From the NCBI RefSeq assembly GCF_049200465.1, contig NZ_CP120836.1:1922001-1986000 (forward strand): a stretch of 64,000 nt of DNA, read 5' to 3'. Below, piece by piece: positions 50,850 to 60,189 of this stretch. The notes below the pieces were generated by a model. It was not told the DNA's origin. It worked only from the letters and a program-made list of their open reading frames with translations, and made no database searches. Source of the DNA: Leptothermofonsia sp049200465. GTDB lineage: Bacteria; Cyanobacteriota; Cyanobacteriia; Leptolyngbyales; Leptolyngbyaceae. The position numbers were made by a program, and so were the translations under genes. Positions within the stretch are counted from its first letter, which is position 1; each line of letters starts with the position of its first letter.

Positions 50850-51638
50850 CTAAAGATCGTCAGCATAGACCAGACGAGTTGCAGATCGCAGTTCAAACAA
50901 TAGATACTCTTCCATCACGCTCCAGAAAAAAGCACGCAATGTTTTGCGTCGAGCTTCAAGTGGAATTGAGTATTCAAACGGTGAATCACAGGGTTTGAGC
51001 TTTGCTAAATGGTTCTCGCATCCACAGCCATGCTCAAGAAAATATCCATACTGACTGGACACACTATCGATCAACCGCCGGAGCATTGATACATAACCGC
51101 CATGAAGAATGGCATCAAATTTTCGAGCTACCGCCAGGTCCTGCTCATTAAAGCGAAAAGAGCGAACCTCGAACAGGTCTGAGCGTTGTAAGGGGTGAAG
51201 AAATGTCCAATAGAATGTCGCAGGCACATCGTAGCTCAGTTCGTCAAACAAATGACTGACAATATTAACAAGGACAAGGCGTTCACGCTGTTGGGGTTTT
51301 GAAGCTAGCAAATCTTTCCGAATCTGCTGAAAATCCGGGTAGTTTTCGGGAAGGAAAGCTTCTCCAAAATGGACTACCGCTTCCCACGCTAGCAGCCCAT
51401 TTCCTTCACAGTAAGCATACTTGAGATGTTTGGTATCAGGACGTTCTAAAAAGAGGGTGTGGCCGTACTGATTTTTGGCTAAGAATACCTGAGCCATCGC
51501 TGTGTAAACATGGGGCTCGCTCATCCAGGTGCTCCTAGCGATCTGTTGCCAGATTTCTGGCATACATTCAATTGGCACAGCAGGTTCCCCATTAATTGAG
51601 GTCAAGCGTGGACTAGAAGTAACTATTGCAGATTGCAT
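50850..51638 (-). CDS. Unknown 262-residue protein
   Basis: The start MQSAIVTSSPRLTSINGEPA follows AGGGAGAAA. The helical, aromatic-rich sequence contains AYCEGNGLLAWEAVVHFGEA, VSHLFDELSYDVPATFYW and HGCGCENHLAKLKPC, a Cys cluster near residue 205. The general look (paired helices with His, Glu and Asp) could fit a cofactor-binding helical protein, but no signature is certain. The stretch 51639-52207 upstream of it has no recognisable gene. Confidence 0.65.
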   Translation of the reverse strand: MQSAIVTSSPRLTSINGEPAVPIECMPEIWQQIARSTWMSEPHVYTAMAQVFLAKNQYGHTLFLERPDTKHLKYAYCEGNGLLAWEAVVHFGEAFLPENYPDFQQIRKDLLASKPQQRERLVLVNIVSHLFDELSYDVPATFYWTFLHPLQRSDLFEVRSFRFNEQDLAVARKFDAILHGGYVSMLRRLIDSVSSQYGYFLEHGCGCENHLAKLKPCDSPFEYSIPLEARRKTLRAFFWSVMEEYLLFELRSATRLVYADDL

Positions 51639-52207
51639 CAGATTTTCTCCCTATGCTAAACACATTTTCAGCTTAACGACGCAGGAATTCACGATTCGAG
51701 AAATAATTTCTGTCCGAATTAACTATGCCACAGGTAGACCCAATTGAATCCATGATGATGAATAGAATATAGGATATTGCCGAACACTTTCATCTATCTA
51801 CTAACTGGAACCCTTAAATCCATCAGTTCTAGTTAAATATCATTCCAATTTGGAAATTGGTCTAACAAATATTGCCACTCATAATTTACCTTGCTATAGT
51901 TGAGGCTAGTGAAGGTGACCATTGATCGTGAAGGGTTCAGGTCCCCAGAAGATTCGTTCCCAGCGAGTTTAGTAGTTTCCCTGATTGCTTGTAACCATTC
52001 CCCTCGTTTGCGTTTACTGGCTACTCAGCATCATTAGCTTCAGGGATCTGGCTGTAACTTTGTATCTACCATCTCAAATTCATTTCAGGCTGTAAGCGGT
52101 AATATTACTGCCAGTAATTTAGCTGCTAAAAATCTTTTGGGGCTGCGTCCCTGAGCATTAATAGGTGACAACCTCTGCTTCTATCTCATAATTGCAAGGA
52201 GTCAATC

Positions 52208-53605
52208 ATGGAAGGATTTGATTACAAGAACCATTTGAACCACAATCACACTCATGGTACTGGAATTGCTGATCCAACTTTCAGCACTACTAATTCCAGT
52301 AGTTCTACTAACACCTCAATTGGCTCTTCGGTACAGGAGTCTGAGCTCGAAAAATCACTGAATGATGCCCTTGCACCAGAGGAACGGGAAAAACTCACAT
52401 CTGTTAGCGATGATCATAACCATAGTCCGGTTGTTGGCAAGTTTGAGTTTCATGTTGATCTAAACAATGTAGACTCTCCCAGGAGCCTGGACCCCAAGAA
52501 AGTTACTCGCGAAACTTCCTTTAGAGATAACCTAGGTGCCAGGGGCGATATCTTGAATCCCAAGGGTGGTAACAATGTTGTGATTGGTTCCGGTGACAGT
52601 GATATCATTCGGGGCACAGGGCGTGGATTTAACACCATTACGACAGGTACGGGTAGAGATACCATTATTCTGGGTAAGGAAACAACCAATCGCATCTTTG
52701 ATTTTGATCCATCGAGCGATCGCTTTGCCCTCTCGGGTATCAATCCTAAAAATGTCGTGATTGCCCAGGGGAAAAACCCTGGTAAAGGAGGGCTTGAACA
52801 ACCCCTGGATTCAAACAACAATGCGTTGATTATCGACAAAAAGACAGGGCACATTCTGGCTGCTTTGCCGTTTGTCAAAGCATCAGATATCAATGAGAGC
52901 CACTTTGTCAGAAATTCAGCTAAAGCTAATGCAAGCTTACGAGATTTCAAGGAGCTTGGCGTCAGAAGCCAGCGTGGTAGTGGAACGCTGACCGGAACTA
53001 ACGGGCGTGACCGTCTGATTGGAGGAGACGGAAACGACTTCCTTTATGTCGGTGATGATGGATTTTCCTTCAACACTGCTAAAGGTGGGGGCGGGACCGA
53101 GTTCCCCTTCAAAACCGATAGCCCTGGAACTTCTGAGCTGAACTTTGAACTGAAAAAGGGCGTATTTCGCGTCAACGGTAGCTACGAAAACTTCGATGGC
53201 TTTCCTCTCTTTAGCCAGGGAGAAAAAGAAATCGATCCAAACGCTAAAATCCTCAACGGTTCTGACCCCAAAGCACTGGTTGAGGGCTTCTTGAAAGTTC
53301 CTCAGGATAAGGAGGGCAATCCCATCTCTGGAACCCACTTACACTACAGCCCGGCGGGAGATAGTCGCGGTAACTTTGCCGATGCGACCGTGATTCGATT
53401 CTTTGAGAACAACCCCATCGATGCCAAGTCCGGTACGATTTCTGGAGAGTTTAAGCTATCTCCCGAAGAGCAAGCGGCGTTACTGGCTGGTACCCTGTAT
53501 GTGAACATTCACACTAACATTGACGGCGATGGTGATGGTAGAGCGGGCTTCCCCACAGGTGAGAATCGCCTCAATATCAACCGGGATGTGGTCCGGTTTG
53601 CATAA
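52208..53605 (+). CDS. RTX-like protein with C-terminal CHRD domain
   Basis: The 465-residue protein starts MEGFDYKNHLNHNHTHGTGI; TTGCAAGGAGTCAATC supplies the ribosome-binding site. There is no signal peptide. The middle has RTX-like turns (GGNNVVIGSGDSDIIRGTGR, TGTGRDTIILGKETT, GTNGRDRLIGGDGNDFLYVG). The C-terminal 170 residues form a CHRD domain (SGTHLHYSPAGDSRGNFADA, LYVNIHTNIDGDGDGRAGFP). CHRD domains occur in extracellular matrix-like bacterial proteins. The lack of a signal, the RTX repeats and the nearby exporter make it a good candidate type I cargo. Confidence 0.85.
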   Translation: MEGFDYKNHLNHNHTHGTGIADPTFSTTNSSSSTNTSIGSSVQESELEKSLNDALAPEEREKLTSVSDDHNHSPVVGKFEFHVDLNNVDSPRSLDPKKVTRETSFRDNLGARGDILNPKGGNNVVIGSGDSDIIRGTGRGFNTITTGTGRDTIILGKETTNRIFDFDPSSDRFALSGINPKNVVIAQGKNPGKGGLEQPLDSNNNALIIDKKTGHILAALPFVKASDINESHFVRNSAKANASLRDFKELGVRSQRGSGTLTGTNGRDRLIGGDGNDFLYVGDDGFSFNTAKGGGGTEFPFKTDSPGTSELNFELKKGVFRVNGSYENFDGFPLFSQGEKEIDPNAKILNGSDPKALVEGFLKVPQDKEGNPISGTHLHYSPAGDSRGNFADATVIRFFENNPIDAKSGTISGEFKLSPEEQAALLAGTLYVNIHTNIDGDGDGRAGFPTGENRLNINRDVVRFA

Positions 53606-53667
53606 CGGTTTGGTTTAAAGCTGTCCTTTTGAAGTCGTTTCCTCCTGCTGAGTCGGTGTATGGATCG

Positions 53668-53717
53668 CCTGTTGAGGAGTCATGTAATTTCTTGCCAATT
53701 CCTCAACAGGTTTTCTC
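53668..53717 (+). terminator. Rho-independent-like terminator
   Basis: CCTGTTGAGGA pairs perfectly with TCCTCAACAGG across a 21-nt loop and is followed by TTTTCTCT. It lies 60 bp after the CHRD gene stop. Confidence 0.7.
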
Positions 53718-53780
53718 TATCACCCCGATCGCCACAGCAAAGATCGTATCAAAGACATTCGACTTTCACTGGAGTGAATC

Positions 53781-54320
53781 ATGCTAAAGATCAATAGAGT
53801 ATTGACATTTGCGATCGCCAGTATTTTGCTTCACCCATCGGCGGTTGCATTAGAGCCAAATACAATTTCTGCAAATGCCAGCAATGCTCTGAAACTTGCC
53901 AGTGTTTCAGTCACGAGCCAGCGATCTCCAGCTACAGGTAACACCTGCTACTTCACAATGTTTTTGCCCGAACGCACCGGAAAACGATTTACCAGGCTAT
54001 CGTTCTCGTTTACGGAGCAAAGCCGAGACAAAGCAGTTGCTGTGATTCCGTTTGATCTGTCCAGTACCAGAGCGTTGGTTGGAAAACCGGGGGCGTTTGG
54101 TCGTGAAATAGGGCTAAAGGGAGCCTGGATTGATGAAACGGGCACTCTCTGGGTTGAATTTGGTCAGCCAATTCCTTCCAACACAACGCTGACAATTGCA
54201 TTAAGGATGCACCAGGCAAGGTCTAAAGAATCCTATGAGTATGGAGTTGCAGCCTATCCGGATTCAGAAAGTCCGGTTCCTATATTTGTTGGGAATGGAA
54301 TTTTAACTACAAGTCCCTAA
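53781..54320 (+). CDS. DUF2808 family secreted protein
   Basis: The 179-residue protein has a signal peptide (VLTFAIASILLHPSAVA, cleaved near residue 24). The mature domain has GNTCYFTMFLPERTGKRFTR, DKAVAVIPFDLSSTRALVGK, and GAWIDETGTLWVEFGQPIPS, matching the cyanobacterial DUF2808 pattern. Function is not established; it is probably periplasmic or outer-membrane associated. ACTGGAGTG precedes the ATG. It stands apart from the preceding gene behind a terminator. Confidence 0.85.
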   Translation: MLKINRVLTFAIASILLHPSAVALEPNTISANASNALKLASVSVTSQRSPATGNTCYFTMFLPERTGKRFTRLSFSFTEQSRDKAVAVIPFDLSSTRALVGKPGAFGREIGLKGAWIDETGTLWVEFGQPIPSNTTLTIALRMHQARSKESYEYGVAAYPDSESPVPIFVGNGILTTSP

Positions 54321-54413
54321 CTGTTTCTCTTCCGCGCAGAGATGCCAACCAATCAAAAAATCCTGATTCTGAACAATTTGGTGTTTTGAAGTCCCTTCAA
54401 CCTTTTCCCCAAA

Positions 54414-54441
54414 CCCCTCTCCAAGCCGGAGAGGGGCTTTT
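54414..54441. terminator. Hairpin CCCCTCTCC/GGAGAGGGG with T-run
   Basis: A 9-bp stem with AAGCC loop is followed by CTTTTC, between two convergent genes (54320 and 54480). The same stem recurs at 57241-57263. Confidence 0.65.
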
Positions 54442-54479
54442 CATCTAACTCTCCTTCCTCCCAGGGAAGGGGCTGGGAG

Positions 54480-54857
54480 TCAGGTCTGAGAAGCCACCAC
54501 ACTTCCTGCAATCACTTTCCAGTTGTCTTCAAATAGCTTCCAAACTCTGAGATAGCGGAATTTACCATCAATTTCCTGTCCTAAGTAGTTTCCTTTGATC
54601 TCGACTGTGACAGCAACAACAGCGTTGTCTCCAATCATCCTTAGCATTAGATCACTCGATTCAACGGTATGCAGGTTGATGGTTCCTGAACGGTAATTGT
54701 TCAGATCCATTGCTTTAGTTGCCGTTTCACCAGTGGGGCCATTAAACAGAAGATCATCGTGAAGCAATTTATCTAGAAGTTCCACATGATTGGTTTTCAT
54801 TGCTTCTAGCAGATCGTTCTCATTGATAAGGACCTGAACTGCGTGGATGGTTTTCAT
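54480..54857 (-). CDS. NTF2-like / DUF4440-type protein
   Basis: About 125 residues from ATG 54857 (MKTIHAVQVLINENDLLEAM); the longer frame has an unlikely N terminus. ELLDKLLHDDLLFNGPTGET, AVVAVTVEIKGNYLGQEIDG and KFRYLRVWKLFEDNWKVIAG follow the cone-shaped NTF2 fold used in snoaL/DUF4440 proteins of diverse or unknown function. No active-site assignment is possible. Confidence 0.8.
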   Translation of the reverse strand: MKTIHAVQVLINENDLLEAMKTNHVELLDKLLHDDLLFNGPTGETATKAMDLNNYRSGTINLHTVESSDLMLRMIGDNAVVAVTVEIKGNYLGQEIDGKFRYLRVWKLFEDNWKVIAGSVVASQT

Positions 54858-54916
54858 GCTGTTTATTGTTTGATTTAACCAAGAGTCATGATACAGGCTG
54901 TGGAGTGGGGGATCAA

Positions 54917-55036
54917 TTTTCACAAATGATGCAAGGCTGCTGTAGCGATCCTATCTGGATTGTAAAAGGACTTTTTCAGCAGGGAAAATCCTTTCACAAC
55001 GCCCTTTTCACAAATGATTTAGGACTGCTATAGCAA
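54917..55036. repeat. Direct 32-bp repeat, 88 bp apart
   Basis: TTTTCACAAATGAT is followed by GCAAGGCTGCTGTAGCGA at 54917-54948 and by TTAGGACTGCTATAGCAA at 55005-55036. The spacer holds AAAGGACTTTTTCAGCAGGG and AAAATCCTTT, which are partly complementary. It may be another dispersed element. Confidence 0.55.
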
Positions 55037-55118
55037 GGCTTGCACACTGCGGACTTAGAATGATGGAACACTACAGCAGGAACCTTCTGGCAAAATCGGA
55101 ACAGAAGGTAAAAGAAGT

Positions 55119-57119
55119 ATGGCTGGCAAATTAACGCTCATTGTCGAACTAGTGACAGTGTTAGGTGCTGCCACCCTTGGCGGACATCTGGCAAATCGAT
55201 TGAGGCAACCTTTATTGCTGGGATATCTCCTGGCGGGAACTGTTGTAGGACCAGCCGGATTCAAGCTCATTACTACGGAAGGCAACATCCAGGTTCTGGC
55301 AGAGATTGGGGTAGCGCTGCTACTATTTGTCCTGGGGGTCGAGTTTTCCTTCAAGGATTTATTACGCCTCAAGACGATTGCCTTTGGGGGAACGGCGCTA
55401 CAAATTGTACTCACCATTCTTCTGGGGGGAGGGTTGACTTACCTGACGGGCTGGGTCGATTCAATTCCCAAGGCGATTTTTTTAGGTGCCGTACTTTCTC
55501 TTTCCTCTACAGCGGTTGTCCTCAAAAGCTTGATTGAGCGCAATGAGGTGCAGACAATCCATGGACAGGTGATGCTGGCGATTCTAATTGTGCAGGATCT
55601 GGCTTTGGGGGTGATGCTTGCGGTGCTTCCTGCCCTTACGCAACCACCAGAAACTATTGGCATTGCTATCGGATTTGCTGTATTCAAAGCGTCTCTTTTT
55701 TTAGTTGGGGCCTTTCTGTCGGGACGCTGGCTCATCCCCTGGCTGATTCGATGGATGGCCCAAAGTGAATCCCAAGAGCTATTTTTGTTGGGGATTTTAG
55801 TACTTTGTCTGGGGATTGCTCTGCTGGCATCCAGCCTTGGCCTGGGAATTGCGATGGGAGCGTTCGTCGCTGGACTCATGATTTCCAACGTAGAATATGC
55901 GGATCATGCCCTTGATCGCATTTTGCCAATGCGAGATGTGTTTTCTACACTGTTTTTCACCTCGATTGGTTTGTTAATTGATCCGGTATTTTTATTGGAG
56001 AACTTACGCGAATTGCTGGGGTTGGTGGCAATTTCGATGCTGGGTAAAGCGGCGATCGTGACCCTGGTTGTGAGGCTCTTCGGCTACGCACTCAAAACAT
56101 CGTTAACCGTAGGGTTGGGTATCAATCAAATTGGAGAATTTTCGTTTGTATTGGCGAGTGTAGCGCAGGTCCAGGGTCTATTTTCCAACAGACTCTATGG
56201 GCTGGCCATAGGGACAACCGCCATCACATTGTTAATCACCCCGTTTAACTTGAAGTCGATTCCCTATTGGCTAACCTGGCTAGAACGGTGGCCGCCTGTT
56301 GATGCCATTTTGCATTCCAACCGTCTGTCCCACCCGGCTGATGTTGGAGAAAAACTGACCGGGCATATTGTTGTCGCAGGCTACGGTCGAGTGGGGCAAA
56401 CTTTGGTACGTATGCTTTATTTTCAGGGATATCAGATTCTGGTAATTGATAACAATGAAGCTGCATTGCAAATCCTGCGAGAGCGGAATATCCCTTACCT
56501 GTTTGGCGATGCCTCCAGCCAAATCGTTTTAGAAAAAGCTAATCTTGCTACTGCCAAAGCAATGGCGATCACCCTCCCAGACCCACTGGCAACGCGGCTC
56601 ACCCTCAAACGAGCCTTAAGCCTTGCCCCAGATCTGGATATTACCGTTCGTGCCCATGTCAATAGCGAAATTGACTCTCTTTATCAGTTAGGGGCACAGG
56701 AGGTGGTTCAACCTGAGTTTGAAGCAGCCCTGGAAATGGGGGCCCATTTGCTACTGAAGCTGGGAGATTCTACCTTTGATGTGCAGCAAATGGTTCATCG
56801 CTATCGCAGTGGCAGGTATCGGGATATCTTGCCGGAGCGAGCGGAGTACTGGGGAGCCTCTAATTTGGAATCGGCCCTTGAGGGATTACAGCGAAACTGG
56901 TACGTGGTGCAGGCAGATTCTCCTTTGCTTGGGCGAACTTTAGCCCAGGTACAGGTACGACGATTGACGGGAGCGACGGTGATGGCGATCGAGCGCAACA
57001 AAAAGCTATATCGCTATCCTATGGGTGATGCCATGATCGAGTTGGGCGATCGCCTGCTAGTGGTTGGTAACGATAAAGAACATGATGCTTTTCTGGCGCT
57101 GCTACAGGGAAATCTCTAA
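55119..57119 (+). CDS. KefB/KefC-type monovalent cation:proton antiporter
   Basis: The 666-residue protein has twelve or so helices in the CPA2 exchanger domain (about 1-385; e.g. LLGYLLAGTVVGPAGF, VLSLSSTAVVLKSLIE, GLGINQIGEFSFVLAS). A TrkA-N Rossmann domain (about 415-530; GHIVVAGYGRVGQTLVRMLY) and a TrkA-C domain (about 585-666; LLGRTLAQVQVRRLTGATVM) follow. Such proteins exchange K+ or Na+ for H+ under nucleotide control. In cyanobacteria they sit in plasma or thylakoid membranes. The gene is intact and monocistronic in context. Confidence 0.93.
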   Translation: MAGKLTLIVELVTVLGAATLGGHLANRLRQPLLLGYLLAGTVVGPAGFKLITTEGNIQVLAEIGVALLLFVLGVEFSFKDLLRLKTIAFGGTALQIVLTILLGGGLTYLTGWVDSIPKAIFLGAVLSLSSTAVVLKSLIERNEVQTIHGQVMLAILIVQDLALGVMLAVLPALTQPPETIGIAIGFAVFKASLFLVGAFLSGRWLIPWLIRWMAQSESQELFLLGILVLCLGIALLASSLGLGIAMGAFVAGLMISNVEYADHALDRILPMRDVFSTLFFTSIGLLIDPVFLLENLRELLGLVAISMLGKAAIVTLVVRLFGYALKTSLTVGLGINQIGEFSFVLASVAQVQGLFSNRLYGLAIGTTAITLLITPFNLKSIPYWLTWLERWPPVDAILHSNRLSHPADVGEKLTGHIVVAGYGRVGQTLVRMLYFQGYQILVIDNNEAALQILRERNIPYLFGDASSQIVLEKANLATAKAMAITLPDPLATRLTLKRALSLAPDLDITVRAHVNSEIDSLYQLGAQEVVQPEFEAALEMGAHLLLKLGDSTFDVQQMVHRYRSGRYRDILPERAEYWGASNLESALEGLQRNWYVVQADSPLLGRTLAQVQVRRLTGATVMAIERNKKLYRYPMGDAMIELGDRLLVVGNDKEHDAFLALLQGNL

Positions 57120-57128
57120 ATCTAGCAA

Positions 57129-57203
57129 TAGCCACCAGGCTTAGGACAGGGTGCAGGGGTGGAACCCCTGCACCCTGTCCCAACCATAATGACTACCGCT
57201 ATA
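57129..57203. repeat. C-rich hairpin repeat, single-hairpin form
   Basis: TAGCCACCAGGCTTAGGAC (type E end), then ACAGGGTGCAGGGGT-GGA-ACCCCTGCACCCTGT, a perfect 15-bp stem, then ATGACTACCGCTATA (type C end). The GGGGGC hairpin is absent. Confidence 0.8.
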
Positions 57204-57240
57204 ACATCTAATTTTTCCACGTCCTTAACCTCTCCCCCGT

Positions 57241-57263
57241 CCCCTCTCCGAGCTGGAGAGGGG
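57241..57263. terminator. Hairpin CCCCTCTCC/GGAGAGGGG
   Basis: A 9-bp stem with GAGCT loop between convergent genes 57119 and 57338. It matches the hairpin at 54414 and so belongs to a small dispersed terminator-like family. Confidence 0.55.
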
Positions 57264-57337
57264 TGCCGAAGGCGGGGTGAGGTTCCAGAGATTATTTGTT
57301 TTCGCTCCTTATTGCTGTAATTGATTCAAACGCTGAT

Positions 57338-58666
57338 TTAGAAGCGAAATATAACGCTGAGTAATAGCCCATTCTGACGCAGATTGACCTTAGCTCGTCT
57401 CAGACCTGAGCCATCCTCAAAGTCAAAATTGTTGAAACGGTATCCCAGTTGCAACGATGTGCTGGAAGAGAAGTGATATTGAACACCGGCTAGCAGATTC
57501 CAGGTCCAGTTTCGATCCGCACCAACATTAAAGCCAGATACATCGCCCCAAACTCTGATGGCCCATTGTTTGGATAAATCTAGCCCAATCTGTGCACCAA
57601 GCAATGGTTCAACAGTGGTTTGAGAAGAACTGAAATCCTGATTCACTGGAAGGGGAATCGAAAGCGGAAGAACGTTGACGGGAATGTTGTTGAGGCGAAT
57701 GTCATCCACTTCCAGTTTTTGACTCAAAATGTTGATTCGGAGACCCAGAATGGGTGCAACGGTCAGGCGGGGGTAAGAATTGGATGATTCCGCTGGATTG
57801 TCAAGGGGGGTATCAACCACGCGATAGGATGCTGCCAGATCGATCTGCCCCTGGCGGATGGATAAACTGGCATCGGCACTTGCTCTAACCGGAAAGGGGA
57901 TCCCGAAGCGTTGCAGGCTCCCTGCGGGAAAGGTTATCCCCAGAGTCCCACTGTCTTTGAGAGAGACGTAAAAACCATCGAGGATCAATCCAAATCGATT
58001 TTTCCAGGCTTCCACCCGCAGACCTGCATCAAAGGCACGATCAAGATCTAAAATGTTCTCTAAGCCCAAATCAATCGAGGCACTTCGACCCAGAACGGTT
58101 GCTTCTAATTCAGCACTCAAGGGGACAAAGAAATAAGGTGCAACTGAAAATTGCCAGCGATCGCTGGGAGTTCCGTAGGTCGAATCACTGGATGCAGGCT
58201 CGGAGAAGGTTTCAGCAGGCTGCTGTTCAGCAGGCTGGGACTCAGAGGGCTGTAAGGAAGGTGGGGGTTCGGAAGGCTGGGAGTCGGAAGGTGGAGGAGT
58301 CGGAGCATCAGCCTGGGCGATCGCATTCAGCAAAAAGGATGGCTCTACCGATTCAAAATTGCGAGACTCAATCGATAGTTCAGCAAAAGGTTTAGTCAAG
58401 AAACTGGCCTGCTTTAGAGTTCGCGCTGGATGATCAAGTTCCTGAATGAATGGAGTATTGAGTTCAGAGGCCATACTGGTGTTGACAGCCGACAATGGTT
58501 CTTTTGCCTGGGCAGGCGGACCGGAAAGGGTGATCGCAATCGACAAGGTACCACTGGCGTATAACAAAAAAGGCTTCAGTAATTGATTATCAATTCTTTT
58601 CCAATAATTCTTAAGAATTGAATTGACCTGATGGGTGTGATTGCTTTCACAATTTCCTAGTATCAT
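57338..58666 (-). CDS. Outer-membrane beta-barrel protein
   Basis: The 442-residue protein has a basic N terminus followed by a signal peptide (LSIAITLSGPPAQA, cleavage near residue 54). A Pro/Ser/Gln/Glu-rich linker (about 120-165, SDSQPSEPPPSLQPSESQPA) follows. The C-terminal 275 residues have alternating amphipathic strands and end in VIFRF, with the terminal Phe typical of barrel insertion signals. YFFVPLSAELEATVLGRSAS and LLGAQIGLDLSKQWAIRVWG are representative strands. The ligand is unknown. The exact start could be a later Met; no strong ribosome-binding site decides. Confidence 0.8.
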   Translation of the reverse strand: MILGNCESNHTHQVNSILKNYWKRIDNQLLKPFLLYASGTLSIAITLSGPPAQAKEPLSAVNTSMASELNTPFIQELDHPARTLKQASFLTKPFAELSIESRNFESVEPSFLLNAIAQADAPTPPPSDSQPSEPPPSLQPSESQPAEQQPAETFSEPASSDSTYGTPSDRWQFSVAPYFFVPLSAELEATVLGRSASIDLGLENILDLDRAFDAGLRVEAWKNRFGLILDGFYVSLKDSGTLGITFPAGSLQRFGIPFPVRASADASLSIRQGQIDLAASYRVVDTPLDNPAESSNSYPRLTVAPILGLRINILSQKLEVDDIRLNNIPVNVLPLSIPLPVNQDFSSSQTTVEPLLGAQIGLDLSKQWAIRVWGDVSGFNVGADRNWTWNLLAGVQYHFSSSTSLQLGYRFNNFDFEDGSGLRRAKVNLRQNGLLLSVIFRF

Positions 58667-58862
58667 TTTTAACTCATTGAACTCAACGGTAGTTTTCGAT
58701 GAACCTTGTTTGCGATCATTTGAGGAATTGAGGAATCAGGCTTCGAGCATCTAACAGGTTTTAATTCACAGTGGTGGGCAACACTGGAGGGGCTGTGCGG
58801 GATACCGGACCCTTTGAGTTGTGCAGCATTCCGCATGACTGTAAACACATTGGTTGCTGCTT

Positions 58863-58980
58863 CTAAGTAGCTAGGTGCAATTCAATAAGGATAATTTCGG
58901 GGGTGGAGGGGATGAAACCCGCTGCCTGGGGGCGCAGCCCCCACTTCTCCCTTTACCAATTAATGATGACTACCTACTTA
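58863..58980. repeat. C-rich hairpin repeat, type D ends
   Basis: CTAAGTAGCTAGGTGCAATT to GATGACTACCTACTTA, with GGGGGCGCAGCCCCC and a decayed second hairpin. Between the barrel gene and this copy (58667-58862) no gene is seen. Confidence 0.7.
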
Positions 58981-59043
58981 ACAGATCATCGGTTTGCAGA
59001 ATTTATCGGTTTGCAGAATGGCATTGATATAACTGAAATTGCC

Positions 59044-60114
59044 TCAAAATGGTACTCTTGCAACCTTCTGGAATTTTTCTATCACGTCTCCAGATAAAGC
59101 AATGTTGTCTGGGTTGAGAACCAACACGGGTGCACCAGGGTTCAAGTTAAACTTTTTGAGATCCATCCAAATCACGTTAGGGCTGGTACTCAATTCAAAG
59201 AAATAACGCTTATTGGTTAAATCCATCACTGTTCGATATTCAGTGTCATAGATGGTGCCGGGGGTCTTGTAGGGGGCATTGAAAGGCACAGAAGTGTTGC
59301 GGGCGATCGAGAAAATTGTGGCGATCGCTTCCCGTTCGTTTCTTGGTTCGCGTAGTGTCTGAAGGAAATAGTTAGCACGCACAAAGCGATTAACTGGGCT
59401 GACGTTACCAGGCAAGGGAGTTTCACGCGTGGCATCGGTGAAATCCCACTTTTTCAAGTTCGCTAGCTGCTGATTAAGCGGTGGGTCGTTTGTCATCACC
59501 CGATATTCGCGTCCGTGGTAAATCACAGGTTTGCCATTAATATATTCAATAATCGCGGAGTCCCCTGTTGCATCCTGGAGCGATAGATGAAGGGAAGACT
59601 TGTACCCCGCGTGTTCAACCATGATCGGTTGAATTGTTTTCATCAATTCCAGTGCTTCTTTAACGGTAGCGGCGTTATCTAGCAGATACTGCCCCCAGAG
59701 CCCAGCATGAACCCCTAGCTTACTGCGATCGCGCGGACCAAAATCAGTCGCAGTCAAGAACAACAGATTCGCGCCCAACCCTTTCTCATTCAAGCCATCA
59801 ACCATCGCTACGTCATAGGCTGTGACGATAACGCTTCCATATTTCGAGGTCCATCGCGCCGGATTTTCCTTAACCACCACATCGGGTCCAACCCGTCCAC
59901 CGTCTCGCTGCATGCCCCGCGGCAGAACAAGGAGTGTTGGTTGAGTGGATTCCGCCCAGTCCATTGACCGCCCAACGACAACCGCAAGCTTGTTCGTGTT
60001 CCAAAGCGTTCGGGTGCAAGCATCGGCGATAGGCTGCCATAGAGAGAAACCAAGTGTTACAGCAACCAATGTGCTACTCATCACCCGTTGAATCGCCTTA
60101 GCGGTCCCTTTCAT
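59044..60114 (-). CDS. Linear amide C-N hydrolase (choloylglycine hydrolase / penicillin V acylase family)
   Basis: The 356-residue protein has a signal peptide ending ADA; the mature N terminus is CTRTLWNTNKLAVVVGRSMD with Cys33 as the N-terminal nucleophile. Further motifs: MDWAESTQPTLLVLPRG, TAYDVAMVDGLNEKGLGANL and YRVMTNDPPLNQQLANLKKW (the Asn/Asp/Arg catalytic set of Ntn hydrolases). Family members cleave bile-salt amides, penicillin V or N-acyl homoserine lactones; in a cyanobacterium quorum quenching or peptide amide cleavage is plausible, but the substrate is not predictable. It is periplasmic. Confidence 0.88.
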   Translation of the reverse strand: MKGTAKAIQRVMSSTLVAVTLGFSLWQPIADACTRTLWNTNKLAVVVGRSMDWAESTQPTLLVLPRGMQRDGGRVGPDVVVKENPARWTSKYGSVIVTAYDVAMVDGLNEKGLGANLLFLTATDFGPRDRSKLGVHAGLWGQYLLDNAATVKEALELMKTIQPIMVEHAGYKSSLHLSLQDATGDSAIIEYINGKPVIYHGREYRVMTNDPPLNQQLANLKKWDFTDATRETPLPGNVSPVNRFVRANYFLQTLREPRNEREAIATIFSIARNTSVPFNAPYKTPGTIYDTEYRTVMDLTNKRYFFELSTSPNVIWMDLKKFNLNPGAPVLVLNPDNIALSGDVIEKFQKVARVPF

Positions 60115-60189
60115 TATGCAACTCCTTATTGATGGATGATTTAGGAATTGAGCTATCGAGACAATCTCTGGCGAGATTGTATGCCGTAT

